NCBI GenBank assembly: GCA_030043175.1
Contig: JASHYD010000788.1
Coordinates: 1 to 7,646, forward strand
Reading direction: 5' to 3'
Source of the DNA: Xanthobacteraceae bacterium
GTDB lineage: Bacteria; Pseudomonadota; Alphaproteobacteria; Rhizobiales; Xanthobacteraceae
DNA: 7,646 nt
The notes beneath the pieces are model-generated. The model was not told the DNA's origin. It saw nothing but the letters and a program-made list of their open reading frames with translations, and did not search any database. The position numbers and the translations under genes are program-made. Of this stretch, positions 1 to 5,626 are shown one piece after another. Position 1 is the stretch's first letter, and every line of letters begins with the position of its first letter.

Positions 1-2
1 TG

Positions 3-146
3 GTCCGCAGCCATTATGGAAATGGCTTTATCAAACAATATGTCCGCGATCACCTGATCCTGCGCACAGAAGCGGCAAGCAACAACGTCAACGATTACGG
101 GGTCAACAAAGCGGTGGAAAACCTTACGTCCTCCGCAAGGTCTTAA
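3..146 (+). pseudogene. Truncated hypothetical protein, internal fragment
   Basis: The reading frame is open from the window edge and reads VRSHYGNGFIKQYVRDHL followed by ILRTEAASNNVNDYGVNKAVENL, then a short unrelated tail (TSSARS) and TAA at 144-146. From memory this is an internal segment of a long hypothetical protein common in Bradyrhizobium and some other soil bacteria, in which the same stretch continues for more than 100 residues. The function of that family is not known to me. Coding similarity stops near position 125 and the stop follows at once, so the gene is broken here by deletion or insertion rather than ending naturally. The 5' part lies outside the window, so whether upstream sequence is intact cannot be judged. 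Confidence 0.6.
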
Positions 147-168
147 ACCCCCAGCTCTGCTGGGGGTT
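146..168. repeat. Perfect 10-bp hairpin (AACCCCCAGC/GCTGGGGGTT, 3-nt loop)
   Basis: The arms at 146-155 and 159-168 are exact inverse complements around TCT. The sequence after it (TACTAATTTTATA) is AT-rich but has no uninterrupted T run, so this is not a textbook intrinsic terminator. Short, very stable hairpins with 3-4 nt loops next to AT-rich DNA are also typical of the subterminal ends of IS200/IS605-type elements. The position exactly at the break point of the preceding gene fits a transposon-end relic. No transposase is present nearby, so this is inference. Confidence 0.5.
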
Positions 169-230
169 ACTAATTTTATACCGAATCGACGGCGGGAATC
201 GGGTCACCGAAACCTTCTCTCGCAGGAGAC

Positions 231-252
231 GTTGATAATGTGACCGATCAAC
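231..252. promoter_or_regulatory. Possible operator: GTTGAT-N10-ATCAAC
   Basis: Six-base arms at 231-236 and 247-252 are exact inverted repeats separated by ten bases, about 90 bp upstream of the monooxygenase start at 341. This spacing resembles sites of dimeric regulators (MarR, TetR or LysR type), which often control flavin monooxygenases. No regulator gene is visible in the window. A six-base inverted repeat can also occur by chance. Confidence 0.2.
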
Positions 253-340
253 CAATGGAAAGTGCGCCAGTCCGCGGAGGGTGCAATCGAAGCGTCTGTC
301 CAGGGCCCTCAGCAAGCGGTGGTCTCCTGAAGGAATAACC

Positions 341-470
341 ATGGCGCGTAGCGACGTTCTGATCGTGGGTGCGGGCCCGATCGGCTTGGTCCTGGCGTTA
401 TGGTTGACGAAGCTCAGGGCCAAGATACGCATCATCGACAAAACCGCCGAACCCGCAGACCTGTTCAATC
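341..470 (+). pseudogene. FAD-dependent monooxygenase, N-terminal fragment only
   Basis: The ATG at 341 has AAGGA six bases upstream. The first residues give a classical Rossmann fold: DVLIVGAGPIGLVLALWL (GxGxxG at about residues 10-15), then a second strand IRIIDK whose acidic residue would bind the ribose of FAD. This is the N-terminus of the PheA/TfdB/UbiH-like aromatic hydroxylase group (usually 400-550 residues, NAD(P)H- and FAD-dependent ring hydroxylation). After about residue 40 (EPADLFNRAV) recognisable sequence stops: the expected 'TTSRA' substrate loop, the DG motif and the GD motif are missing. The frame stays open to 877 only because it runs antisense through the PLD-like gene. 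The product cannot be a working enzyme. Confidence 0.7.
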
Positions 471-562
471 GCGCAGTAAGCAACGCTGGCAGCAGACATG
501 CCGTCGCTAAGACTGATGGCCGTCACCCGGATAGCCCTTCACATTTGGGGTGGAGCAGCAGC

Positions 563-1285
563 TTACTTCTTGGCAGGCGCGCCTTGGTTCTGCTTCTGGA
601 TCATGCTTTGTTTCTGCGCGATCAAATGCTCGGCGACCAGTTCCGCGCTGAAGCGGCTGATAGTGTCCGGATCGGTGATGATGGACTGTGTGTTATTTTG
701 CGCTTTGTAACCGGGACCGCCCGCTTTTCCAGGATTAACAAATTGTCCTTCTCCCGAAGCCGACCAATTTGTCGATCCCTCTCCCGCAACCTTGCCATCG
801 GCGACAAAACCCTTGGTGTGGCTGATTTGGTGGGTGGCCGACTGACCGATCGTAATCTCCCGCACGGGCGCATCTAACTCGGCGACGTGAGTATTGAACA
901 ACGCCAAGTTCTTCTTTCGGTCAAGCTCTAATAACGCCTTCTCACGCTTTCCGCCTGCCTGGCTCTTATCCAAAGTAACCAACATGGTCACTGTGGGATC
1001 GAGCGCCAGTTTCATCAAAATATCGTTGAGCTCAGGGTCATCGTATCCAAACATATTCAGATAAAGTGAGACGCTGACACGCGAGATCACATGCTTGAGA
1101 ATGCTGTGGACATCATCGCGGCCGACGTAAAAGAGATGAAAGTCCCTGCTGGCTGTTGTCGAGTAAACCTTCTCCTGTGTGTATTGTTGCAGATCCAGTA
1201 GGTCGAAAGTCTGCAAACTCTGCGTTGGATCATTGATTACGTTGGCGGCTGACTTTTTGGGCTTTCTCCCCGCTGCTTTGGGCAT
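563..1285 (-). CDS. Phospholipase D-like protein with a single HKD motif
   Basis: This is an intact 240-residue protein. The ATG at 1285 is preceded on its strand by GGAG with an 8-base gap. Residues 156-163 read HTKGFVAD, the HxK(x)4D catalytic signature of the PLD superfamily, followed by GSTNWS (170-175), the conserved turn after it. A further N-N-T segment (197-199) and IITD match the usual core. With one HKD per chain it would act as a homodimer, like the endonuclease Nuc, or as an orphan phosphodiesterase; substrate (DNA, RNA or lipid) is unknown. There is no signal peptide or membrane segment. The N-terminus is lysine-rich (KAAGRKPKKS) and the C-terminus is Gln/Lys-rich. It stands alone, convergent with the broken monooxygenase, so no partner can be inferred. 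Confidence 0.8.
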   Translation of the reverse strand: MPKAAGRKPKKSAANVINDPTQSLQTFDLLDLQQYTQEKVYSTTASRDFHLFYVGRDDVHSILKHVISRVSVSLYLNMFGYDDPELNDILMKLALDPTVTMLVTLDKSQAGGKREKALLELDRKKNLALFNTHVAELDAPVREITIGQSATHQISHTKGFVADGKVAGEGSTNWSASGEGQFVNPGKAGGPGYKAQNNTQSIITDPDTISRFSAELVAEHLIAQKQSMIQKQNQGAPAKK

Positions 1286-1326
1286 TTATCAGGCTCCGAA
1301 TCTTGTGACCCCTAGTTGGCGTTACC

Positions 1327-1356
1327 ACAATACCACGCAGCGGGGCAAAGTCACAA
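1327..1356 (-). promoter_or_regulatory. Candidate promoter of the PLD-like gene
   Basis: On the minus strand TTGTGA (1356-1351) and TATTGT (1332-1327) are separated by 18 bases, giving four of six matches to each sigma-70 box and a transcript start about 35 bases before the ATG. The same segment carries an inverted pair, GTCACAA (1350-1356) and TTGTGAC (1303-1309), spanning the core promoter, which could be an operator. This is judged by eye only. Confidence 0.3.
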
Positions 1357-1606
1357 CCGAGGCGAACCGCTTTCGCCGCCCGGGACGCTGCGCGCGCATC
1401 GTCCCTCGCGCGCCCGCTCGCGCGGGCTCGCTGCTTTGGTTACTCAAGGGATAGCGATGGCAAATTTACGATTCGGCGGAGGGCAAGCGTCAGGTCAAAG
1501 GAATTGCAGGAAGGGACGAAGATTAGGTAGGCCGCAATCCTCGCCTCGAATTCCTCGCCTCGAAAACGCGATAGAGTACCCGGCGACGCGGGGAAAATTG
1601 CGCCAC
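1357..1606. other. Intergenic, no recognisable gene; GC hairpin and tandem repeat
   Basis: I find no convincing gene on either strand; the open frames have no coherent domain. The stretch includes a GC-rich hairpin, GCCCGC-TCGC-GCGGGC (1412-1427), without a T run. It also has a 14-base tandem duplication, TCCTCGCCTCGAAT at 1538-1551, repeated at 1552-1564. Confidence 0.4.
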
Positions 1607-1738
1607 TCACGCTTGCGGCGCAAATTGACCGACTTGCGTGGCGAGACCGAGGTCGTCTTGCAGGAATTGCTTAATCTTGCCCTTACTCCAACGCTGACGA
1701 TAGAAGGTGGGAGAAACGAGCAACGTCTGATCGGCGAA
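1607..1738 (-). pseudogene. C-terminal remnant of an unrecognised protein
   Basis: Read on the minus strand from 1738 this frame gives FADQTLLVSPTFYRQRW, then SKGKIKQFLQDDLGLATQ and VGQFAPQA, ending at TGA (1609-1607). Amino-acid use is balanced, unlike the Arg/Pro/Ser-rich shadow frames around it, so I consider it a genuine coding remnant of about 43 residues. No ATG or GTG lies in frame before the next upstream stop (1769-1771), so the 5' part has been lost. I cannot name the family. The function is unknown. Confidence 0.35.
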
Positions 1739-1769
1739 GGGGGGACAGCGTGACTTTGGAGTGCCAGAT

Positions 1770-2098
1770 CAGGGTGAGGCGACTCTAATGTACTCGGACC
1801 TTCCCCATGTGGCCCCCTGAAGATCAAGATGTATTCGCGGGCATTGAGCGGGTCGCCTCGATTAACGGCAGCGGCTGGCGGACCAACGCTTCGGTAGCGC
1901 TGGCGTTAGCCATATGCATAGCCCTAGCACGGAGAATGGACAAACTGCTGATCAACGACGTATTGCGCTTCGGGTCCGAGATGTGTGTCGCACCGGATAT
2001 CCTCCTCACGAGGTGCGGCTGAAAAGCTGGCATCGCGATTTGGAGACTGCGGCTCGGGAACTGCTGTTGAGCAAAGGTTTGTCCATTGGGCTGGAAGC
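1770..2098. other. No recognisable gene
   Basis: Several short frames are open here, the longest on the plus strand at 1807-2022 with a short hydrophobic stretch (ASVALALAICIALA) and on the minus strand at 1824-2255, but none shows a domain, a good ribosome-binding site or a convincing start. The sequence is probably non-functional filler between gene fragments. A remnant too diverged to recognise is possible. Confidence 0.4.
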
Positions 2099-2164
2099 AG
2101 CCACATGATGCGGCCAGTTTCGCTGAAGGTCGGCATGGGTGATTTCGCCTTTGCGGCGGATCAT
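2099..2164 (-). pseudogene. 'RRKGE' small hypothetical protein, N-terminal fragment (copy 1)
   Basis: The minus strand from ATG at 2164 reads MIRRKGEITHADLQRNW followed by PHHVA. From memory this is the start of a small protein of unknown function that recurs in Bradyrhizobium genomes as MxRRKGExTxxxLxRxWPHHVALPAEKV. Family-like sequence stops after HHVA (2099); the frame runs on to 2006 with unrelated residues, so the C-terminal part has been replaced. A second, differently damaged copy lies at 7445-7551 on the same strand. At the DNA level CGCCGCAAAGGCGAA is identical in the two. The 5' side abuts the PstS remnant, so its normal upstream neighbour is gone too. Confidence 0.5.
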
Positions 2165-2191
2165 CGTGACGCGCGCTGGCTGGGGCACCGA

Positions 2192-2556
2192 TTCCAAATC
2201 TCACTCCTGCCAACGCCTGAATCAATTGTAGCAGCGGCGGCTTCTCTTGGTCCACGGACGCCCGCAGACGAGCGCCTCACGCTGGTTAACGCACCGGGTG
2301 CCAACGCCTATCCGTTGGTCAACTTCGAATAGCCGATCGTTTCAACCAAGCAGGCAAATCCGGAAATTGCCAAAGCGATCAAGCGAGTCCTCCTCTGGGC
2401 CGTCGCGCTGGAGGAAACCAATGAAAATATCTGGAGGACGCGCACTTCATTCCCTTGCCGGCTCACATCTGGGTGCTGAGTCACGACCAAGTTGAGATGA
2501 TAAAATACATTCAGGCGTCATCCAACAGCGGCATGAATGCCGATCCACCTGACTGA
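2192..2556 (+). pseudogene. PstS-like phosphate ABC transporter substrate-binding protein, C-terminal remnant
   Basis: The frame reads LPTPESIVAAAASLGPRTP, ADERLTLVNAPGANAYPL and VNFE, then TAG at 2330-2332 where the family has an aromatic residue (EY). It continues PIVSTKQANPEIAKAIKRV and LLWAVALEETNE. At about 2424-2428 one A appears missing (GAAAATAT for GAAAAATAT); in the new frame it goes on KYLEDAHFIPLPAHIWVL and SHDQVEMIKYIQ to TGA at 2554-2556. This is the C-terminal third of a periplasmic PstS-type protein (about 320-350 residues, phosphate binding for the PstABC importer). The signal peptide and most phosphate-binding residues are absent, and no pstC, pstA or pstB follows. One nonsense codon, one frameshift and loss of the front make it a clear pseudogene. 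Confidence 0.75.
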
Positions 2557-2564
2557 GACGGCAC

Positions 2565-3401
2565 TTATTGGCCCGCGGCCGGCAATAGCTTCAGGGGCAG
2601 GGCCGCTGGCGATCGGGCTTTGGTGGCGTCGTAATAATCCCAGGCCTTTTCATGCAGGTAATAAACCAACGGGGCGATCGCGATGCTGAACGCGGTGAGT
2701 CCCGCGGCGGCCGCGAGATCGCGGACGAAGAGATAATTGGCGCTAAATTCCGACGCCGCGGTCACGCCATTGTAGGTGACCGTCTTGGCCAAAGCTCGAC
2801 TGACCTTGACGCTCGCGAAACGCGTTCGCACATTTCGCTCGGTTGCTGCTGTGCCGGGAATCGGCACGTCCACCGTGGCTTCGAGCGGATTGAGATGATG
2901 CGCCGAGGCGGGGCCATAATAGTACCAAATCGCTTCGTGAGCGAAATAGGTGATAGGGCCGGCGATAAGCGACAAGCTTGACAACCCCGCTGCGGTCACC
3001 ATCTCGCCGATCACGAAATAATTCGCGCCGAAGTCAGCGGTCGTGACGATCGCGCGATAGGTTATAGTTTTGACGATCGCGCGCCACGCGTCGAAGTACG
3101 CGGGCTCGCCCCGTGCAGGCGCCTCCGCGGAACGTGCCGTTGGCGCGCAAGGCACCAGTACCGGGGACGGTGCAGTCCGTCGCAATTTATGTCTACCCCC
3201 CAAGCTGCTCGGAATGTAAAAAGGAAGGAGGCGCGGCGCCAACACCGCGGCACCGCCAATCAATAACCCGGGGATGAGCGCCACCTCGACAATCGCCGCG
3301 CCCGCCACGACAGCCCCAAGAGTCGCGACCCTCCCGACAACGCCCGGCCCAAAAACCGAGCTTGGATACCAACCCCTCGTTTGCATGAAAGACGTCGTCA
3401 A
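2565..3401 (-). CDS. Tandem DUF2061 membrane protein
   Basis: The frame encodes 278 residues. A hydrophobic segment (about 22-57) is followed by a Pro/Ala-rich linker and two DUF2061-type repeats, at about 107-162 and 203-258. Each begins with K-T-(I/V)-T-Y, has a central xEF/xDF-x-A-N-Y segment, two hydrophobic helices, and ends in (Y/A)HExxWxYY (H155/E156 and H250/E251). DUF2061 is a small predicted membrane domain of unknown role. The reading frame begins with TTG at 3401, with GGAG seven bases upstream, or ATG at 3386. However, the other frame of the same strand reads MMEKPLDDVFHANEGL and VSKLGFWAG (3417 to about 3345), which looks much more like a real N-terminus leading into VVGRVATLGAVV. 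I therefore suspect a frameshift near 3340-3350, so the gene may be translated from the downstream start or be damaged. Confidence 0.75.
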   Translation of the reverse strand: MTTSFMQTRGWYPSSVFGPGVVGRVATLGAVVAGAAIVEVALIPGLLIGGAAVLAPRLLPFYIPSSLGGRHKLRRTAPSPVLVPCAPTARSAEAPARGEPAYFDAWRAIVKTITYRAIVTTADFGANYFVIGEMVTAAGLSSLSLIAGPITYFAHEAIWYYYGPASAHHLNPLEATVDVPIPGTAATERNVRTRFASVKVSRALAKTVTYNGVTAASEFSANYLFVRDLAAAAGLTAFSIAIAPLVYYLHEKAWDYYDATKARSPAALPLKLLPAAGQ

Positions 3402-3417
3402 GGGGTTTCTCCATCAT

Positions 3418-3872
3418 CGGGGTCGCGCCAAGTGATACGAGCGGAGTGAGGGGGCCGCCGTCAGGTGACGACCGAATGACCACGTGGGCGTGCGAAACCG
3501 GGTGGATTTCACCGAACCACTCGCCGAACCCACCCGTATGCTCGGCCAGATACCGCGCAAAATCGCAATTAGGTCGGCTCACTCGGCGATACAGGTAACC
3601 GCTCCACCTCGCGGCAGCGAATGGAACCGGGGTTGCACGCGCGACGGAAGGGGCTGTCGTGCGCACCCCACAACCATCCCGAAGCGCACCGCGTTCCCCG
3701 CTATTGCAGAACAGGGTTAACGCAGCGACTCAGTCTCGGCGAGGCGCGGGTGCCGTCTAAGACGGGTAGCGTCGTCTTCAGCCTCGGCCTGCAACTCTAC
3801 CGGTTTTGGAAAAATTCGCCAATGATGCGGTCGCGCCCGCGCACCGCCAACCCAAGAGATGTTGCATGGTCC
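3418..3872. other. Upstream of the DUF2061 gene; no confident gene
   Basis: A minus-strand frame is open from ATG 3666 down into the DUF2061 start region and contains a non-random-looking segment (ARYLAEHTGGFGEWFGEI, HPVSHAHVVIRSS at about 3460-3560), but no family was recognised and no Shine-Dalgarno precedes 3666. Plus-strand frames in 3620-3872 are Arg/Pro-rich and unconvincing. I would treat the stretch as the DUF2061 upstream region plus relic sequence. Confidence 0.3.
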
Positions 3873-4040
3873 GATGGTCACGCCCCCGAGTCTCTCGACG
3901 CGTATCTGCGCAGCAGCGGTCGGAAGCCGGGGCAAGTTCTGTTTCCAGGTCGAGGTGGCCCAGATCGATCTCTGACGACGCGGCAGTACGCGCGCCTGGT
4001 GGAGCGATGGGTTGCCAGCGTTGGTCTTGACCCAAGTCGG
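3873..4040 (+). pseudogene. Tyrosine recombinase (phage integrase) fragment
   Basis: This segment of a longer open frame reads APESLDAYLRSSGRKPGQ, VLFPGRGGPDRSLTTRQY and ARLVERWVASVGLDPSR. It matches the part of small Rhizobiales tyrosine recombinases just before the catalytic core; there the sequence continues with a THSLRRTKA-like block carrying the H-x-x-R motif. Here similarity ends exactly before that block, so the HxxR, second His and nucleophilic Tyr are all missing, as is the N-terminal arm. It cannot recombine DNA. Its presence supports the idea that the region was part of a mobile island. The surrounding open frame (3621-4679) is a chance fusion of unrelated pieces and should not be read as one gene. 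Confidence 0.65.
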
Positions 4041-4197
4041 CGACTGGGTCGACGCGATCGTCGAGTCGAAAGATACGAAAGCTTGCCGGCGGCGAATTTC
4101 CGACGGGGAAACGCGCTCGATGTGGCAGTCCCTGTCCTTCAAGCCCGGTTACAAAGCAGCTTTTGTATCTCTGTCTGCCCGGCTGGAGAGCACGTGA
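4026..4197 (+). pseudogene. Unrecognised C-terminal fragment overlapping the SCP2-like ORF
   Basis: In the frame ending at TGA 4195-4197 the sequence QVGDWVDAIVESKDTKA, CRRRISDGETRSMWQSLSF and KPGYKAAFVSLSARLEST has balanced composition. Its stop overlaps the possible GTG start of the next ORF by four bases (GTGA), the arrangement of translationally coupled genes. This suggests it is the true end of the gene upstream of the SCP2-like ORF, cut at its front by the recombinase fragment. I do not recognise the protein. The evidence is a reading frame plus an overlap, either of which could be coincidental. Confidence 0.3.
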
Positions 4198-4679
4198 TCG
4201 AGCCCTATCTGCAAGACCAGGCTGACTATAAGCGGCGTGTGTTGAAGCCCTTAACCGGCAAGGAAGAGGAGCTTTACGTGCTTCCCGGCTCGGACGCCGA
4301 GAATTATGCGTCGAGGCGCTTCCCGCATAAAAGACTGAAGCGGGTCGGGCGCCAGCTCCGTGCGGCCACGATCCAGCAATCCTTGATGGGACTCAGGCTC
4401 AGTTTTCAGCGCGACCGGGCGAGGGCGTTAAATGCCACCCACCACTGGACTTTCACTGGAAAAGAGCGGCTTCAAGCGACCGTCCGTATAGCAGAGGCGA
4501 AGATCGCGGTCGAAACCGGCCACACTGGCACTCCTGACGTGACAATCGTAGCCGACAGTGCCACCTGGCTCCGAGTTCTATCCAGGGACTATAGCATCTT
4601 GCGTGCGATCCTTTTACGGAAGGTCGCCGTGAAGGGGCCGATGTCCCTATTGCGGGCGTTTGGGCGCTGCTTCGTTTAG
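4194..4679 (+). CDS. SCP2-like (sterol carrier) domain protein, possibly a C-terminal remnant
   Basis: GTG at 4194 is preceded by GGAG with a five-base gap and would give 161 residues ending at TAG 4677-4679. The first part (VIEPYLQDQADYKRRVLKPL, then YVLPGSDAE and RRFPHKRLKRVGR) resembles a linker found before SCP2 domains. The second half has the SCP2 pattern: HHWTFTGKERLQATVRI, a turn, TPDVTIVADSATWLRVLS and VAVKGPMSLLRAFGRCF. SCP2 domains bind lipids or act as accessory modules at the end of larger enzymes. Homologues that I recall carry this region as a C-terminal domain, so it may be a tail cut from a longer protein. The frame is clean and has a usable start, so it may still be expressed. 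It lies 23 bases before the DUF302 gene and could be co-transcribed with it. Confidence 0.5.
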   Translation: MIEPYLQDQADYKRRVLKPLTGKEEELYVLPGSDAENYASRRFPHKRLKRVGRQLRAATIQQSLMGLRLSFQRDRARALNATHHWTFTGKERLQATVRIAEAKIAVETGHTGTPDVTIVADSATWLRVLSRDYSILRAILLRKVAVKGPMSLLRAFGRCFV

Positions 4680-4702
4680 GGATAGCCGGCGTATGAGGTG
4701 CA

Positions 4703-5308
4703 ATGCATAGACGTAAGTTGCTCAAGGCGGCGGCGGCCTTCGTTGCGAGTGCCAGGGCTGCTGGTCAGGCCCAGGGGCAGGAACATTCCGATCCGACAAA
4801 AGCCAGAGGACGGGTAATGAACCCACCGCAGATAACGCAAGAGACGATCTCAGTCGTGCATGTAACGATCGCATCAGTAAAGCCGTTTGACGCTGTTAAG
4901 GGCGCGCTCGAGCTGCTTGTGCCCCGCCTTAACGAGGGAGTTTTCAAGCTACTTCTTGACGGTAAGGGCGAACAAGCGCTCTGCGAGCTTGAGAAAGGGC
5001 CGGCTCTTTCCATTTTCGGATTTCGCGACCATGGCGCTTTGCTTCAAATCGCTGGGCTGAAGCGGAAGGCCATACAATATGACATTGGGAATCCGCTCAC
5101 GGCTTCCAAGATGACGCGCCACCAGCTGTCGGCAGCGCTTTATGCGCCGGTCCGCGTGCTTTTGCGCGAAAATGCCGAAGGTGGCGCCGCCTTCGAATAT
5201 GATCGGCCAAGAACCATCTTCGGACAATTCAATGATGGCAATGTCAACACAGTTGCGCTAGAACTCGACGAGCAGCTGGAAGCGGCTCTGAAGAAGGCGG
5301 CGGCTTGA
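4703..5308 (+). CDS. DUF302 family protein with twin-arginine type leader
   Basis: The 201-residue product begins MHRRKLLKAAAAFVASARAA, an RRxLLK twin-arginine-like motif plus a short Ala-rich segment ending in an AxA-like stretch, so export by Tat to the periplasm is possible. The rest is a typical DUF302 domain: SVVHVTIASVKPFDAVKGAL near 50-69, YDIGNPLTASKMTRH (126-140), YAPVRVLLRE (147-156), EYDRPRTIFGQF (165-176) and a final LD helix. DUF302 proteins have no firmly known reaction. Start 4703 has GAGG four bases upstream. A second in-frame ATG at 4817 (residue 39) has GAGGA six bases upstream and would give a 163-residue cytoplasmic protein holding the whole domain, so both forms are possible. 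Downstream is the SDR remnant. Confidence 0.8.
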   Translation: MHRRKLLKAAAAFVASARAAGQAQGQEHSDPTKARGRVMNPPQITQETISVVHVTIASVKPFDAVKGALELLVPRLNEGVFKLLLDGKGEQALCELEKGPALSIFGFRDHGALLQIAGLKRKAIQYDIGNPLTASKMTRHQLSAALYAPVRVLLRENAEGGAAFEYDRPRTIFGQFNDGNVNTVALELDEQLEAALKKAAA

Positions 5309-5332
5309 ACACAGGAGGCCAGGACCGGCCCC

Positions 5333-5626
5333 GCTTCTGGTCGATGCTTCCGGCTTGCGCTTGAGCGCGGGGCGGTAGGAGGCCCTTCAATGCCGTCGCC
5401 GAACAGGGCGTGCCGTTCAAGGAGATCAGCGAGGTGATCGGCCGACGTCTGAACGTTCCGGTCGTCTCGAAGACGCCTGCACAAGCAGCGGAGCATTTCG
5501 GCTGGTTCGTGAGCCGCGTTCGCGGGCGCCGACGTCCCGACCTCGAGCGAGCGGACCAGATCATTGAAGCCAGAACAGCCCGGACTCATCGCTGACGTCG
5601 ATCACCCAGCCTATTTCAGTTCGTAG
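5333..5626 (+). pseudogene. SDR / NAD-dependent epimerase family, C-terminal remnant
   Basis: Three successive frames reconstruct one protein tail. First, about 5349-5384 reads [12 protein letters not shown]. Then 5386 onward reads [36 protein letters not shown] and HFGWFVS. Last, about 5510-5626 reads [19 protein letters not shown] and [18 protein letters not shown], ending at TAG 5624-5626. This matches the end of SDR-family oxidoreductases of the NAD-dependent epimerase/dehydratase-like type (usually about 290-300 residues, with the N-terminal Rossmann fold and YxxxK site). Those catalytic parts are absent. One frameshift lies near 5385, a second near 5510, and a few residues after SSERTR appear lost. 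It is plainly a pseudogene. Confidence 0.7.

Noticed and set aside
146..168. Intrinsic terminator
   Set aside because: The stem is excellent, but the following bases have no continuous T run; kept as a hairpin of uncertain role.
124..483. A minus-strand 119-residue ORF
   Set aside because: It is antisense to the FAD-binding fragment, Arg-rich, with no RBS or domain.
341..877. A full 179-residue monooxygenase-like protein
   Set aside because: Only the first 40 or so residues fit the family; the rest is antisense to the intact PLD-like gene.
1316..1753. A 145-residue plus-strand gene
   Set aside because: Arg/Pro-rich composition, crosses GC hairpins and a tandem repeat, and no domain or RBS is visible.
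3193..3666. A separate 157-residue minus-strand gene
   Set aside because: Its last third overlaps the DUF2061 frame and turns into Gly/Arg/Cys-rich noise; only the piece around 3345-3417 looks real and belongs to the DUF2061 gene.
3621..4679. A single 352-residue protein
   Set aside because: It joins a recombinase fragment, out-of-frame sequence (about 4041-4193) and an SCP2-like tail; the start has no RBS and the front is Arg/Pro-rich.
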